Shown here: positions 20,653-31,879 of the stretch, one piece after another
How positions within the stretch are numbered: position 1 is the stretch's first letter
How the letters are laid out: every line of letters starts with the position of its first letter
Source of the DNA: Diphasiastrum complanatum
Lineage: Eukaryota; Streptophyta; Lycopodiopsida; Lycopodiales; Lycopodiaceae
Reading direction: 5' to 3'
Assembly (NCBI GenBank): GCA_029204225.1
Contig: MU832037.1
Coordinates: 1-64,000 of the forward strand
Length of the DNA stretch: 64,000 bases
Position numbers and translations under genes: made by a program
The notes under the pieces: model-generated
What the model was told of the DNA's origin: nothing
Databases searched by the model: none
The model's input: only the letters and a program-made list of their open reading frames with translations

Positions 20653-22286
20653 ACAAACACATCAAACACCTCATCCTTGCTCTTTAGTAGATAAACCCAA
20701 CAAAATCTACTAAAATCATCAATGAAAGTTACATACATCTTAGCACCTCCATTGCTAATTGTAGTAACACCATGAATATCCAAATGCAAGAGAGAAAAAG
20801 GCATCTTAGATCTAGATATAGATCTAGTATATGGCAATCTATGTGATTTAGACAAAGCACATTCTTCACAAACATGATTCAAGCAAGTAAGAGACTTGGG
20901 AAGTCCCCTTACTACCTCCTTTTTGGCTATTACCTCCAAGGCCTTGTAGTTGAGATGTCCCATCCTTTTATGCCATACCTCTTGAATTGACATTTGTTCA
21001 TTTGCCATGCATCCAACTTGGTTAGCAACAACACATGCATCAAGCTTGAACAATTTCCCTTGCCTTTTCCCTTTTGCAATGATACTACACCCCTTTTTGA
21101 TCAAGCAAGCATCACCATCAAACTCAACTTTGAATCCTTTGTCAAGCATTTGGCTTACACTAAGTAAGTTCTTGGTAATGGATGGAATGAGCAAAACATC
21201 TTTCAATTCTATATTCCTATTTGTAGAAAGTGAAATAGGAATTGTGCCAATCCCCTTGATTGCACACTCACCATCATTTGCGGTATAGATTACCTTCCTA
21301 TCACCATCAAATGCCATTAAAGATGAAAAATACTCTTTATGATATGTCATATGAGAAGTGGCTCCACTATCAATCCACCAAGGATCAATGTCTCCATGAT
21401 TAGCCAACAAGCAAGATGACATAACAAAAGCATCATTTGAAAGAAGCTCATCCCCACCCTCATCAATAGTTAGATTGGTTTGCTTTTCCCCTTGATCCCT
21501 CTTTTTCTTAAAACAATCACTAGCAAAATGCCCTTTGACTCCACAATAGAAACATTTTAGCTTAGATCTATCCTTCTTTTTGCCAAAAGTAGAGTGCTCA
21601 CCTTGGTCTTGCCCTTTAGACCAATTGCTTTTACCTTTGCCCTTGAACTTGCCTTTAGAGAACATTGCCTCCTCTTCTCCTCCTTGAGATGTAGAAGATG
21701 CTCCCACTCTTGCTTGCAACCTGAATTCTTCAGCCAACAAGACCTCTTGCAAGTCTCCAACACTTGGTAAACATTTTTGGATAGCATAACTTTGAACAAG
21801 ATTAGCATGATCATCCAACAAGCCATTGAGAATCACTTGAACAAGCTCCTCATTATTTATGCCATCATTAATGCATGCTAACTCATCATTCAATGCTTTA
21901 ACTCTCAAAACAAAAGCATGTCCATTCTCACTCTTCTTTTGCATACAAGAAAAGATTTGCCTTCTTAAAGTCAACACTCTAGAAGTAGACTTGGATTCAT
22001 AAACCTTCTTCAAGGCTTCCCAAGCTTCACTAGATGATGTGCACTTACCAACCTCTTTGATAAGCTCATTTGTCACATTCATCTTGATCATGTGAAGGGC
22101 TTTCTTTGCCCTCTTGTCATACCTCAATTGTTCTTGAGGTGCCAAAGGTCTCTCCTCCACACCTACAACAATATCCATCAACTCATTCATCTCAAGCAAA
22201 GACTCCATCCTTACTTTCCAAGTAGAATAGTTGAGGGAGGTAAGCGTATCATTGCTTTCCAACATGTAGCCTCCATTTGTAGCCAT
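20653..22286 (-). pseudogene. Copia gag-pol, 5' part: Gag, protease, start of integrase
   Basis: The frame starts at MATNGGYMLE (22286). Residues about 15-190 form the UBN2/copia gag domain (STWKVRMESLL; VYESKSTSRVLTLRRQIF). A CCHC knuckle lies at about 244-257 (CFYCGVKGHFASDC). The aspartic protease DSG is at about 305 (WWIDSGATSHMTY). The GAG-pre-integrase block (WHKRMGHLNYKALEVIAKK; HVCEECALSK) and the first integrase Asp (HLDIHGVT; FIDDFSR) follow. The frame is open up to the nested LTR at 20652. Confidence 0.92.
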
Positions 22287-22880
22287 GTTGCAATGATTGA
22301 TCTCTGATCTTTGACCTGTTCCAATGCACTAAGCACTCTCTTGAATCAACAAATGAAACACAAGAAGAAATCACAAAGATTTGGAACCTAAAACCTTACT
22401 TTTTCTCTCTTTTCCTCACTTTTTCCTTAATTTTAGCCACTAGTTTTATGATTTCTTGATCAAACCAAGACCAAACCTCAATATACTTGCTTTTCCCTCA
22501 CTCCTAAGATTGAAATACACTCTTGAATCATTCAGCAAACTGAAAATCAGAGGGTTACATCAATTTTGAAGTTTTTGACATGAAGAAGCAAGAAATTGAA
22601 TCAAAAAACTATATGCTAGAATGGAAAACTAATAGGATCTTGTTGGATCTTGCATCTCCCTCTTTCCAAAACAATTTTTGTCTCCTTATTCTGATAAGTA
22701 CAGAGGGAATTCGCCCTACTTCAATTGAAATGCATACAAATGATGTTTTGATCACAAAGATCCAATTTCTACACATAAATCAACAAGATTTTTAGCTAGA
22801 AACTTGATTGGAATGCTACAAAAGCAAACTCGCCCACAAATCTCTTCTAAATCTGGCAAAACCTGCACATTTGGCCGCCT
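22287..22880 (-). other. Leader of the young copia
   Basis: About 590 bp between primer site and gag start. I see no ORF with motifs and no repeated word comparable with those in the gypsy leaders. Confidence 0.7.
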
Positions 22881-22895
22881 AATGCTCTGATACCA
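22881..22895 (-). other. Primer binding site of the young copia (tRNA-Met)
   Basis: The minus strand reads TGGTATCAGAGCATT, immediately next to the LTR end at 22896. Confidence 0.92.
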
Positions 22896-23548
22896 TGTGA
22901 AAAACTCAGATCCAAAAGATGCTAAAGTTTCATAAAGATCTTGGCCATGGAAGTTATGCACATCTAGATTGAAAAAATGATAGAAATTGTGATGTTAAGC
23001 ATACTAAACATCAACTAAACATCAAAATCTGATCATAAGCTTCCACAAACAGAAACTTGCTGTCCCTGTCCGTACTTCAGAGCCTACAACCTGCATTTCA
23101 CACGTGTGAAGCCATAGCAACAAAGAAATCACAATTCTAGTGGCTAGAATGCAAGATATGAACAAAAAAGTGAGAGAGAAGAAGATGGACCTTCAAAGAG
23201 CATAACATTCATTCAATAGAATGAAAATGAGATGTGTACATACTCGTGGAGATGGCTATTTATAGCAGCCATAGTGCCTCTTGGCCACTTGTCTTATGAT
23301 AGGCTAAAATTGGGGTCCAATAGGATTCACCCATATACCTAGAAATTTGGTCAAATAGGAATGCACCAAATTATGAGCCAATAGAAGAGCTCCACACTCG
23401 ACCTCCTCTAATTAATGTGACCTCAAAAGTAGTGTACACATACTTTGGGCCTCTACATACATGTATGAACCTATCTCTAACTTTTATTTGGCCATAGGCC
23501 TACAAAATCTCAAGTTAGGAAAATACTACTAGTTGACAATTTTTCACA
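22896..23548 (-). repeat. 5' LTR of the young copia (653 bp)
   Basis: I found no difference from the 17030-17682 LTR on reading both through. TATA box on the minus strand (plus CTATTTATAG) near 23,255-23,264. The target duplication AATGC follows at 23549-23553. Confidence 0.95.
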
Positions 23549-24839
23549 AATGCTTCCTCATGTGTTATCTTACGTATGGCAATGGTAGGACTTCTATTTT
23601 GAAAATAGATTGTCGTGCTACATGCTTCTGACCAAAAATCTTTTGGTAGTTTCATCTCAACTAGCATAGATCTGGCACTTTCCACAATCGTACGATTCTT
23701 GTGCTCAGCTACACCATTGAGAGTAGGAGTATGAGCTTGCGTAAATTGTCTTTTAATCCCACATTGATCACAAAGATCATTGAAGTCATTAGACTTGTAC
23801 TCACCTCCACTATCTGATCGTAGGACTTTGATCTTCCTACCTGTCTGATTTTTGACCAATGCTTTGAAGCTCTTGAAGTTATCAAATGCATCTGATTTCT
23901 TCTTCAAGAAGTAGATCCACGTCTTACGTGACATATCATCAATAAAGGTCATGAAATAGAAGGCTTTACCTAAGGACATGGTCCTCATAGGCTCGTATAA
24001 ATCTGTGTGGATTAAATCCAGGATGTTCTTTGCTCTTGCAACACCCCCTTTATTGAACTTCTCTCGATGTTGCTTCCCATATACACAAGATTTGCACATC
24101 GATTTCAAGTGATCTTCTATGGTAGGCAATCCTATTACCATCTCCAATTTTCTCATCAAACTGAGGCTTCCCAAGTTCAAGTGACCAAGCCTCTTATGCC
24201 ACAACTCAATTTGCGATGGAATGGACGATACAAGTCCATGTTTCCCCTTAATTGTAGCATTTATCCTGTACAATTTTGTATTGGGCTCTCTTACTCCATC
24301 CGCAATAACTTTGAACTTTTGGTTCACATCCTTCACAAAGCAACGATAATGGGCAAATTCTACTTTCAACTTTTGATCAGTAATGACTCCAACAAAAAGT
24401 AGATTTTTCTTCAAACCTGGTACGTACAGTACCTCCTTGATCATCCTACTTTTGCCATCAGGTAGTTGGATTGAAACGGTGCATATCCCCTTGATCTTGC
24501 ACACCTCACCATTTGCTTGTAAAACAGATGTTCCATTATCCAACACTTTCAAGGTACTAAACCAATTCTTGTTACTTGTCATGAGTCTTGTGGCTCCCGA
24601 GTCAATATACCATGCTTGATCATCTTGATTAGATGACAATGCAGATATGAAGATTCTAGAGTCTTCAATCTCACCCTCATCGACAAGGTTACCTGCTTGT
24701 TTTGGTTTCCCCTTGCCTTGTTCCGCCAGGAATTTGCGACATTCACTCTTCCAATGGCCCTTTTTACCACAATGGAAGCACTTGCCTTTCTTCTTAGTTT
24801 CACTTGAAGATCCCTCGTCCTCCTAAGACTTGGCAAATT
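23549..24839 (-). pseudogene. Older copia: zinc knuckle, protease and integrase part, truncated
   Basis: The minus frame has a CCHC knuckle near 24.78 kb (C..C..KGHWKSEC), then protease (WYIDSGATRLMTSNK) and pre-integrase (LWHKRLGHLNLGSLSLMRKL; CKSCVYGKQHR). The integrase core follows (HTDLYEPM; FIDDMSRKTW; LRSDSGGEYKSNDF; HTPTLNGVAEHKNRT). It stops near HEEAF where the young copia inserted at AATGC. The other side of that insertion (17029) is not copia but the unknown gene, so this copia was already truncated there. Confidence 0.85.
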
Positions 24840-25004
24840 GTTGTTTAGACTTCTTCTTGCCTTTGCCCTTGCCTTGTTTTTGACGTGTCACAAGTGCTTG
24901 ATCGTCAGTATTTTGACGTCTAGCTTTCACCATTTCTCATCGTTGCTCTTCCTGCATCAAGATTCATGTGAGCTGGTCAAAGGTTGGCAATCTTTCTCTT
25001 GATG

Positions 25005-25508
25005 CTATTCTGCTACAAACATCTGATAGGGTTCTGCAATGCCACACAATGCATTGTGCACCAGTTCCACATCACGTATGCGCTCACCAATAGAATGCAG
25101 TTCATCTCTCATTGTCTTGATTCTGGTCATGTACATTTGAATGTGCTCTCCTTGTTCCATGTAGACACTATTCAACTTTGACTTCAGAAAAATGATTCTT
25201 GATGGATTTGACGTCTCAAATTGCTCCTTTAGTACATCGCATGCCTGTCTGGGTGTAACAACATCACAAATGTGGGTAATGATGTGATCCTTCATTGACA
25301 AGTTAATGAAGGTCAAAGCTTTCCTCATCTTTTTGTCAAACACTTTGATATCCGCTTCATTTGGCGGCCTTCTCTCATCACCTGTGATGACTTCCCACAT
25401 GTCTTTCTCCATCAGTATGTTTTTCATTTTGAATTTCCACACTGCATAGTTGGAAATCCCGTTCAATTTGCTACTTTCACTCAAACTGGACTCTCCCATG
25501 TTTGCCAT
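25005..25508 (-). pseudogene. Older copia Gag (UBN2-type)
   Basis: An open frame of 167 codons with NYAVWKFKMKNILMEKDMW at the N-terminus, then DKKMRKALTFINLSMKDHI, PRQACDVLKEQFETSN and MYMTRIKTMRDEL, all typical of copia gag. It continues into the knuckle region at 24.84 kb after frame breaks. It is the 5' end of the truncated copia. Confidence 0.85.
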
Positions 25509-26287
25509 CGCAAAACTGCTTGAAACTTCTACCGTAGGCTAAAAACAGTATGTCGAGGCCAACAGTGATGTCAGAAGCTGAAAATAATGACCTGCACTTT
25601 TTTCCTTACCAGGTCACTCGCCTCTTTTCCACCAATTTGAAAGCCAAATCGGCGTCGCCTTCCAAAATGCACTCAGTCGTCAACTCCCAACAACGTGCCC
25701 AGTGGAATGGTGAAATCACTTCTCGCGCACTCTGGACACTTTCTCGGCTACAATCACTCTATTTTGTTATACCGTACTTGTAAGTATAGTCCGGGTGCCC
25801 TTCGTTTGGAGGTTATAGCCTTTCGTTTGGGTCAAAACAGGCAAAGGACCCAAAAATAGGGACTTTTCTAGTTTTTGAACTGTTTTTTCACCTTGAAGAA
25901 AATTCGCACTTCACTTGTGAAGGGACCCAACTCCAGTTTCAATATGAAAATTTTTAATGAAGTTGAAGGCCAAAATGCACTTCACTTCTTCAGGGCCCTC
26001 TTCAACAACCCTTCAGACTCCATCCAATTGTTGATTCTGATCCAACCGTGGATATCCCTTCTGGATAGCACGAACTTTCTATCCAATGGATCTGAGCACT
26101 CTTGTGCACTAAAGGAGAGTCTTGTAAGTGCTACCCACTCCGAAACGCTATGGTTTCACCCTGGTTCCACGCGCAAACAGTCCGTGACCTCCCTGTCTAC
26201 GGCCGTGCCTCCCCAAGCTCGTTTTTGCTTGATCTAACTCGCCTACGGATGGATTTGAGCACGATCTGAGGCCTGGAGCAAGGTCGC
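25509..26287 (-). other. Leader of the older copia
   Basis: Noncoding stretch between gag and the first primer-site-like sequence. It is loosely similar in composition and local phrasing to 41.37-42.02 kb, the leader of a related copia in the dehydrin spacer. Confidence 0.45.
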
Positions 26288-26300
26288 CCTACTGATACCA
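26288..26300 (-). other. Primer-site-like sequence 1 (tRNA-Met type, imperfect)
   Basis: The minus strand reads TGGTATCAGTAG, the first nine bases of the tRNA-Met site. It lies at the end of the older copia's leader and is followed by TGTAGAGTGG, a possible LTR edge. Confidence 0.5.
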
Positions 26301-26768
26301 AGTCTGTAGAGTGGTGATTTTAGCTCAACTTGAAACAGTGGCTTTTTGTCACCTTTTACCGCAAATCTGCTATGTTAACTGTCTGGAGACAAACCTCTGA
26401 CATAAATCTCAGATTCTCTCCATGGCTGGCTGACAATGTAATTAGCTTCATTCTTGTCCTTAGACATCCAAAATGGTGCACAAACAGCGAAGAAATCACT
26501 AGTTATATATGAAAAACTGTAACCCCAAACCCGGTTTCAATTTTCAGCTGGCTTCAAAATTGTCAAATTTTCACCTAATTTTTCCCTGTCTGATGTTATG
26601 CACAGGCTAATAATCCCTCTGCTAAGCTTGGCAAGCCTCTATAAACTAGAAACCATGCACCAGTGCTTCTCTTTCCGTCTTCAACCCACCGTAAATCCTG
26701 AACTCTTAGAAGACAGTTCTCCTGAAGCTCTCTTCAACGACGATGTTGTACTATGTACACTCCCTGTA

Positions 26769-26782
26769 TGGCTCTGATACCA
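26769..26782 (-). other. Primer-site-like sequence 2 (tRNA-Met type)
   Basis: The minus strand reads TGGTATCAGAGCCA. It is followed rightwards by sequence that could be an LTR up to about 27,040, but no TG/CA border could be fixed. Confidence 0.6.
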
Positions 26783-27045
26783 ACTTAGAATTTGCTTTGC
26801 ATAGGAACACAGATCATGCTACATAGTAACACAAACAGAAAACACTCTCCACAGCAAGCTCACATACCAACTGTATTTCTCAAAATAGAATTACACTGTA
26901 CATATAGTTGTTCACTCAGGCAACCCATGTATGACCCAGGTTGCTGTTGGTGGAACGCGTGTCCCGTCGACTTGCCTCGTGGCGAGGCCAATTGATCCTT
27001 ATCCACTGATAGGACCCACAGTACAGTAATACAGTGATTCTACTT

Positions 27046-27471
27046 TTATTCTAACTTCTCGATCAAGCGAAATGGTTTAAAACGCTTGATAAAGGACTCT
27101 ATTAAAATTGACCAGTCTGTCTTATCTTCACGATCTAGGTTGAAAAACCAATCACGTGCTTTAGTCATCATGGTCATTGAAAACAGTTGGACCATGTCAT
27201 CAGGAGATGTTTCACCATACACATCACATGCATTCTCAAAGATTTGCAAAAATATTTGAGGGTCTGAACTACTGTCAAACTTGGGTAGATCTAACTTGGG
27301 TGTATGTCTCTCATGATGAGCATTGTGGGTAGCAGAAGCACCATTAAGGTTAGTTCTGGCCTGTGAGGGTTCAGCACCACAAAAATGGGGTCGTGCTCAT
27401 GAAGACTCGGCTCTATTAGATTCTTGTTCCTCGAATGGGTTTGCGGATGATCCATGGATTTGGGCCCGCAT
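27046..27471 (-). pseudogene. Gypsy gag N-terminal fragment
   Basis: From a Met at 27471 the minus frame reads through one stop into HTPKLDLPKFDSSSDPQIFL, then FENACDVYGETSPDDMVQLF and ARDWFFNLDREDKTDWSIL, ending in FKPFRLIEKLE at 27046. This is the start of a plant gypsy gag domain, truncated at its 3' end against LTR-like sequence. Its 5' leader is the minisatellite block to the right. Confidence 0.8.
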
Positions 27472-27659
27472 TCGGTAGAACCTATGATGTCTGATTTGTT
27501 CAGCTACAGGGGACCTGATCTTGTGTGGATAATCTGCTGGGAGGTCAGGATCTTTTTGTTGGTCCATTGGGTACTGGTGTGTCTTTTTTGTGTTGGGTAT
27601 GTGTTTCTGGTGTTTTTGGATCTTTTAAGGGTTTGTAAGGAAGTCAAGGGGAGACTCAG

Positions 27660-29230
27660 TATAAAAAGGGCTTTGAAATGTTTTTGGTGTCAGATGCAAA
27701 AGTGTGGGATGCAAATGGAATGCAATGTTGGATGCAACAAAATACATTGTCGATGCAAGTTGTCGGATGCAGCGTCTGATGCAAACGGAATGCGGTGTCG
27801 GATGCAAGTTGTTGGATGTAACGTTGGAATGCAACGTCGGATGCAACATCGGATGTAAGACTGTCAGATGCAAGATCATCAGATGTAAAAAAAAATTTTG
27901 ACTAGTGTTCGGACGTAATTTTTAAAGTCTGGTCGTTGATGAAAATTTAAAAGCTCATGCTGCATCTCCCTTGTAGTGTAGGTGTGGTCTATTGCGGTGA
28001 TAATGGAGTGCGGGTGCGGTGGTAATGTGGTGCACGTGTGGTCTATTGCAGTTGTAATGTGGTGCGAGTGTGGTGGTAATGTGATGTGAGTGCGGTCTGT
28101 TGTGGTTGTAATGTGGTGCAAGTGCGGTGGTAATGTGGTGTGAGTGCGGTCTATTGTGGTTCAAGGGCGGATGCAGTTGAAATGTGTTTTGTTTGCGGTT
28201 GAATGCGGTCGCTCCGGTTCAAGGGCGAATGTGGTTGGAATGTGGTCTGTTTGCGGTTGAATGCGGTCGCTACGGTTCAAGGACGGATGTGGTTGGAATG
28301 TGGTCTGTTTGCGGTTGAATGTGGTCTGTTGTGGTTCAAGGGCGGATGCAATTGGAATGTGTTTTTGTGCCGGTTGAATACGATAGTTGGAGGCTCGTTG
28401 CAGTTGCTATGGTTTACAGTGGCGTAGCTGGCGGTTCGTGTGGATCATCAAATATAACTCCAAAAAATGTCGGATATAGATTGTCGATTCAAGGTGTCGG
28501 ATGTGCCATCAATTCTAGGCCATCAAATGTAAATGGGTGTCAGATGAAAACAGGTGTAGAGGCATCGAAAGCAAACAGAGTCAGAGGGCATCAGATGCAA
28601 ATGGAGATAGAGGGAGTCAAATGTTTTTTTTCAGTCTCTAAGGCTTTGGGGACATAGTGGTTTGGTCGAAATGCCAATCGGAAGTGTCATTTGAAAGTTT
28701 TGTGGTCTGGCGTGGATTTGGTTAGGTTGAGATGGTGAGGAACCCCTTCGGTCAAGATTGGATCTAGAACCTTTGGTCGAGATTTGATCGAAACCCTTCG
28801 GTCGAGATTTGTTCGAAAACTTGTCAATCGAGATTTGATAGAATCTCTTCGGTTGAGATTTGATACAGTCTCTTCGGTTGAGATTTGAACGAGCACTTCG
28901 ATTGAGAATTGAGTGATAGGCTCCGGTTGAGAATTGAACATGTGCTTCGGTTGAGATTTAACATAGTGCGTCGGTTGAGATTTGATAGATCGTTCCGGTT
29001 GAGATTTGATAGATGGGTGTCGGTTGAGATTTGAGAAATGGCTGGCTGTCCAATCGAGTGTCTTATAAAGAGGTCGTTTAGTCCGGTTGAAATTTCAGTG
29101 AGCATGGCTGTTGAGGTCTGAACAAGCGCCCTGGTCGAGATTTCACTGAGCATGGCAGTTGAGGTCTGAATGAGCATGTCGGTCGAGATTTCACTAAGCA
29201 TAAAGGGAGCGTGAAGAGGCGGCCGAAGCA
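27660..29230 (-). repeat. Minisatellite-like repeat block in the leader of the gypsy gag fragment
   Basis: Four successive zones, each with its own word: 27.69-27.89 kb built on GATGCAA (TGTCGGATGCAAC and variants); 27.97-28.16 kb on GGTAATGTGGTGCGAGTG and TGCGGTCTATTG; 28.17-28.42 kb a roughly 58-bp unit with GGTTGAATGCGGTCG and TGGTTGGAATGTGGTCTG; 28.74-29.21 kb on CGGTTGAGATTTGA. The units are degenerate. Open frames through it are products of repetition and not genes. Confidence 0.8.
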
Positions 29231-29356
29231 ATGTGGGCGTGAGGTGATGTTGGAGTAGTGCGGCTTGGTGAGCAAGGGATCTGGAGGTTGTATCTGGGTT
29301 GCATGCAGGTCTGGAGGTTGGCGCAAAGCACTTGCTGGTGAGGGTGCTGACAGGTT

Positions 29357-29755
29357 GTGTTTTGTATGGCCATACCATTGAATGATACACCAACAGCATC
29401 AGGAGTCTATCCAAATCTTAATGCACAAAAACAAAGATATCAGAATATGAGACAATGGATTAAATATCTGCAAGAAGAAGAGGAGCTTGAAGTTGCTAAA
29501 ACAACAGTAGAAGTTCATTCTTCACCATTGCAGCCTCCAAGAAATTTACGTACGAATATGAATGATCAGTTACATCATCATGAAGAATCCTTCAAGATGA
29601 CTGAACCGGAAGCACCGCAAACAGAACTGCTCATGAACATTTTGTCTAGCAAGATCAATATTTCATTGGGAGAGTTCTTGAAGTTGGTGCTAAAAGCAAA
29701 AGAAGTCTTAGCGCAAAAGTTAGCTCAAGAAGAACCAAAAGTTTTCATAGGCGGT
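29357..29755 (+). pseudogene. Gypsy Gag-Pol linker fragment
   Basis: The plus frame encodes VYPNLNAQKQRY, MRQWIKYLQEEEELEVA, then TNMNDQLHHHEESFKMTEPEA and an ILSSKINISLGEFLKLV block. The same segment occurs on the minus strand at 59.47-59.15 plus 58.33-58.17 kb, where it lies between a zinc knuckle and a protease. It is therefore a displaced piece of that gypsy family. Confidence 0.65.
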
Positions 29756-30713
29756 GATGGTCCCTTTAGCCTTTGCCAACTTGGTTGAAGTTGCTCCTTT
29801 GAACTTGTCAAAGCGGCCTTGGAATCCCTGAAGGGCCACTTTGTATGTTTCCACTTTCTTGAACAAATACGCAATCTCCGTCGGTGTGACTGGATGATCT
29901 GGTATTTGCATTTGAAGATAAGCATCATGCTCAAGGGTGGTCGCATCCAATTCACCTTGAAGACACGTGTGATCCTGTTCTGCCAATTGCAATTGACCCT
30001 TCAGCAGTTGCACCTGTTGTTTTGCATCTTGCACGACCTTATCCACCTGATCCTATGCAGTTGTCAGGGCATTTTGCAGAGAGCTGACGATTAGCCTGTT
30101 GTTGGGCCAAGTACTTTTCAGTTTCAGACTTGTCTTCATGCTGATTGGCGATTTTCAACTCTATATCCAGCTAGACAATCTTCTAGCTGATTAGAGTGTT
30201 TTTGGACCCCAGATCTGAAATTCTCTGTTCCATTTCTTTCTTCTTACCCAGCATAGACCGGATCACTTGTGCAAGGCTTGAGACCAAACCGAGAGCATCA
30301 CCAGAATCTACTATTGTAACAAATTGAGCGTAGATCGTTCTGATCATCTCAACGTGCTGATCCAATTGGTTGCCATCCCATCGTATGGATTGCAGCCGAT
30401 TGTAAAGATGCATCACTGAAACGGTAGTCCTCACTTTGTACTTTTGTTTAAGTCTTTTCCATGCTGCATGGCTACTTTCACAGCCTTCAATCTGCATGAG
30501 TGGTTCTTCATTGATGGATGAAACGATGATCGCCATTGCACACTCATCCTTTCTGATCCACTTAGCTCTCCTCGGGTCTCCCTCTGGAGGCTGCACCTCT
30601 GCGAGTTCGGTCACTGATCAAATGCCTTCATCCTTCAAAAGCGTTTTGATTTTGAATTTCTAGACTCTGTAGTTTCTGCTGATTACTATTTTTGTCTGGA
30701 TCGTTGTAGCCAT
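29720..30713 (-). pseudogene. Copia-type Gag fused to a coiled-coil stretch
   Basis: From MATTIQTKIV at 30713 the minus strand encodes a copia/UBN2 gag start (two stops), then ESSHAAWKRLKQKYKVRTTV, LYNRLQSIRWDGNQLDQHV and MIRTIYAQFVTIVDSGD. Where a CCHC knuckle is usual, a charged coiled-coil region follows (GKKKEMEQRISDLGS; QQVQLLKGQLQLAEQDH; ELDATTLEHDAYLQMQ; KGATSTKLAKAKGTI). It ends at the junction with the gypsy fragment near 29.72-29.79 kb. Either this is an unusual Gag, or a coiled-coil segment was joined later. Confidence 0.6.
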
Positions 30714-30762
30714 ATTGTGTTGCCTAGAGAATCATTGTTCAGATATTAGTAGTGATAACCTC

Positions 30763-30807
30763 GTGGCTTTGATACCATGTCGTAATAACATGAGTGCTCT
30801 GATACCA
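30763..30807 (-). other. Tandem duplicated tRNA-Met primer sites
   Basis: The minus strand has TGGTATCAGAGCACTCA at 30807 and TGGTATCAAAGCCAC at 30777, 30 bp apart. Each is preceded by the LTR-terminal CGACA. The outer one abuts the LTR at 30808, so the LTR edge plus primer site was duplicated. Confidence 0.75.
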
Positions 30808-31875
30808 TGTCGCGAACGGATTGGTTTCGAAAACAAATTTTTCTCGTTTGCTTTTTTTTGCGGAAGCTTTCAAGATCCTAGGCATGCGACTATAGATCAC
30901 AAAACATAAATCATTCTAGCAATCAAGACAACGAAAATCAAAGAGCTTAACAAGAGAGCAACTGTATTATCAGTTTTTGAGTTTGGAGTGAGATGATCAA
31001 TGTCTCGCTCGTTGGTGGTCTGACACTCAGCTCTATCCATTAGAGGAAGTTTGAGCTCAAAAAGGGCCACATATGAATTTGTGCCAAGATTTCTTTTTCA
31101 TTTTGTCACTATTTTCAACCAATATCTTTGAATCGCTATAACTTTTTAGTAGTAGCTTAGAAGTATGACATGTAATATATCATTGGAAAGCGTTCAACGC
31201 ACCAATTTTGTCGCATTTGGATATGGCAATCAAAAGTTATGCCATTTTTAGTGTATACTCAAAATGTGACTCAAAGAAATAATGTTACGTTAAAGCCACT
31301 ATGTCAAGAAACTATCGGGCCACATGTACAAAAGAAGTGAATAAAAGTGAATAAAAAATGAAAAAAAAATCTTGACAAAAGCCTCTTTCTGTGTCTAAAC
31401 TTCCTCTAATGCGTTGTGTTCCGCTTGTTGGTAGACTTTCATGCATAGTTATTTTCGTTTTTCTATCTTTTTTCATTCTTCTCTTTTTCTGCTCTTTGCT
31501 CTCTATGTTGTGTTGATCCAAAATTGTGTTTATATCTCCACTGTGAAAAGTTTACAAGATAGCTAAACAAATAATTACAAGAGTAGTCAACACTAATCAA
31601 CTAGTTAGTTATTCTCTGTTTTTGCTACCTCTTTCAATTGAGCGTGAAATACAAGACACCACGCCCGTTGAGCTGCTAGCTGGCAGCACGAAATATTTTT
31701 CTTCGTTTTCTTTTCGTTTCGTTTCGTGTCGTGTCTTTTGGTCCTCGAGGTATGTTTGACTTTCGCAAATTGTTCACCCTTCGTTTCGTTTTGTGCTTTA
31801 GGGTTTTCAAGGTATGTTCGTCCTTCGACCTTCGCTTCGTGACAAAGTTGCAGGAGTCCACAATTTTTGACAACA
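30808..31875 (-). mobile_element. Copia 5' LTR (minus); right border tentative
   Basis: It starts TGTCGCGAACGG beside the primer site. A candidate end, TTTTTGACAACA at 31875, lies directly before the start of reverse transcriptase homology of a plus-strand copia (about 31,880). No second LTR copy or target duplication was found to confirm it. Confidence 0.5.
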
Positions 31876-31879
31876 GTCA

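Larger units (their letters stand above)
17030..23548 (-). mobile_element. Complete young Ty1/copia retrotransposon with nested solo LTR
   Basis: A 6,519-bp unit in minus orientation. The 653-bp LTRs (17030-17682 and 22896-23548) appear identical throughout. There is a perfect 5-bp target duplication AATGC, a tRNA-Met primer site and a GAAGAGGGAG purine tract. Internally a single gag-pol frame runs from 22286 to 17678. It is interrupted only by a 653-bp solo LTR of the same family plus its 5-bp target duplication at 20000-20657. The coding length without that insert is 3,951 nt, exactly divisible by 3 (1,316 codons plus stop), so the element was intact when the solo LTR's parent landed. Confidence 0.95.

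Noticed and set aside
17034-23548. Three separate copia insertions sharing one LTR
   Set aside because: Target duplications (AATGC outside, ACAAA inside) and frame continuity show one complete element with one nested solo LTR.
27690-28420. CRISPR-like array
   Set aside because: Repeats are degenerate, without constant-length unique spacers, and the setting is a plant retroelement leader.
28824-29414. Protein of 196 codons with SNLNR repeats on the minus strand
   Set aside because: The frame is open because the DNA is a degenerate tandem repeat; there is no codon structure or homology beyond the repeat.
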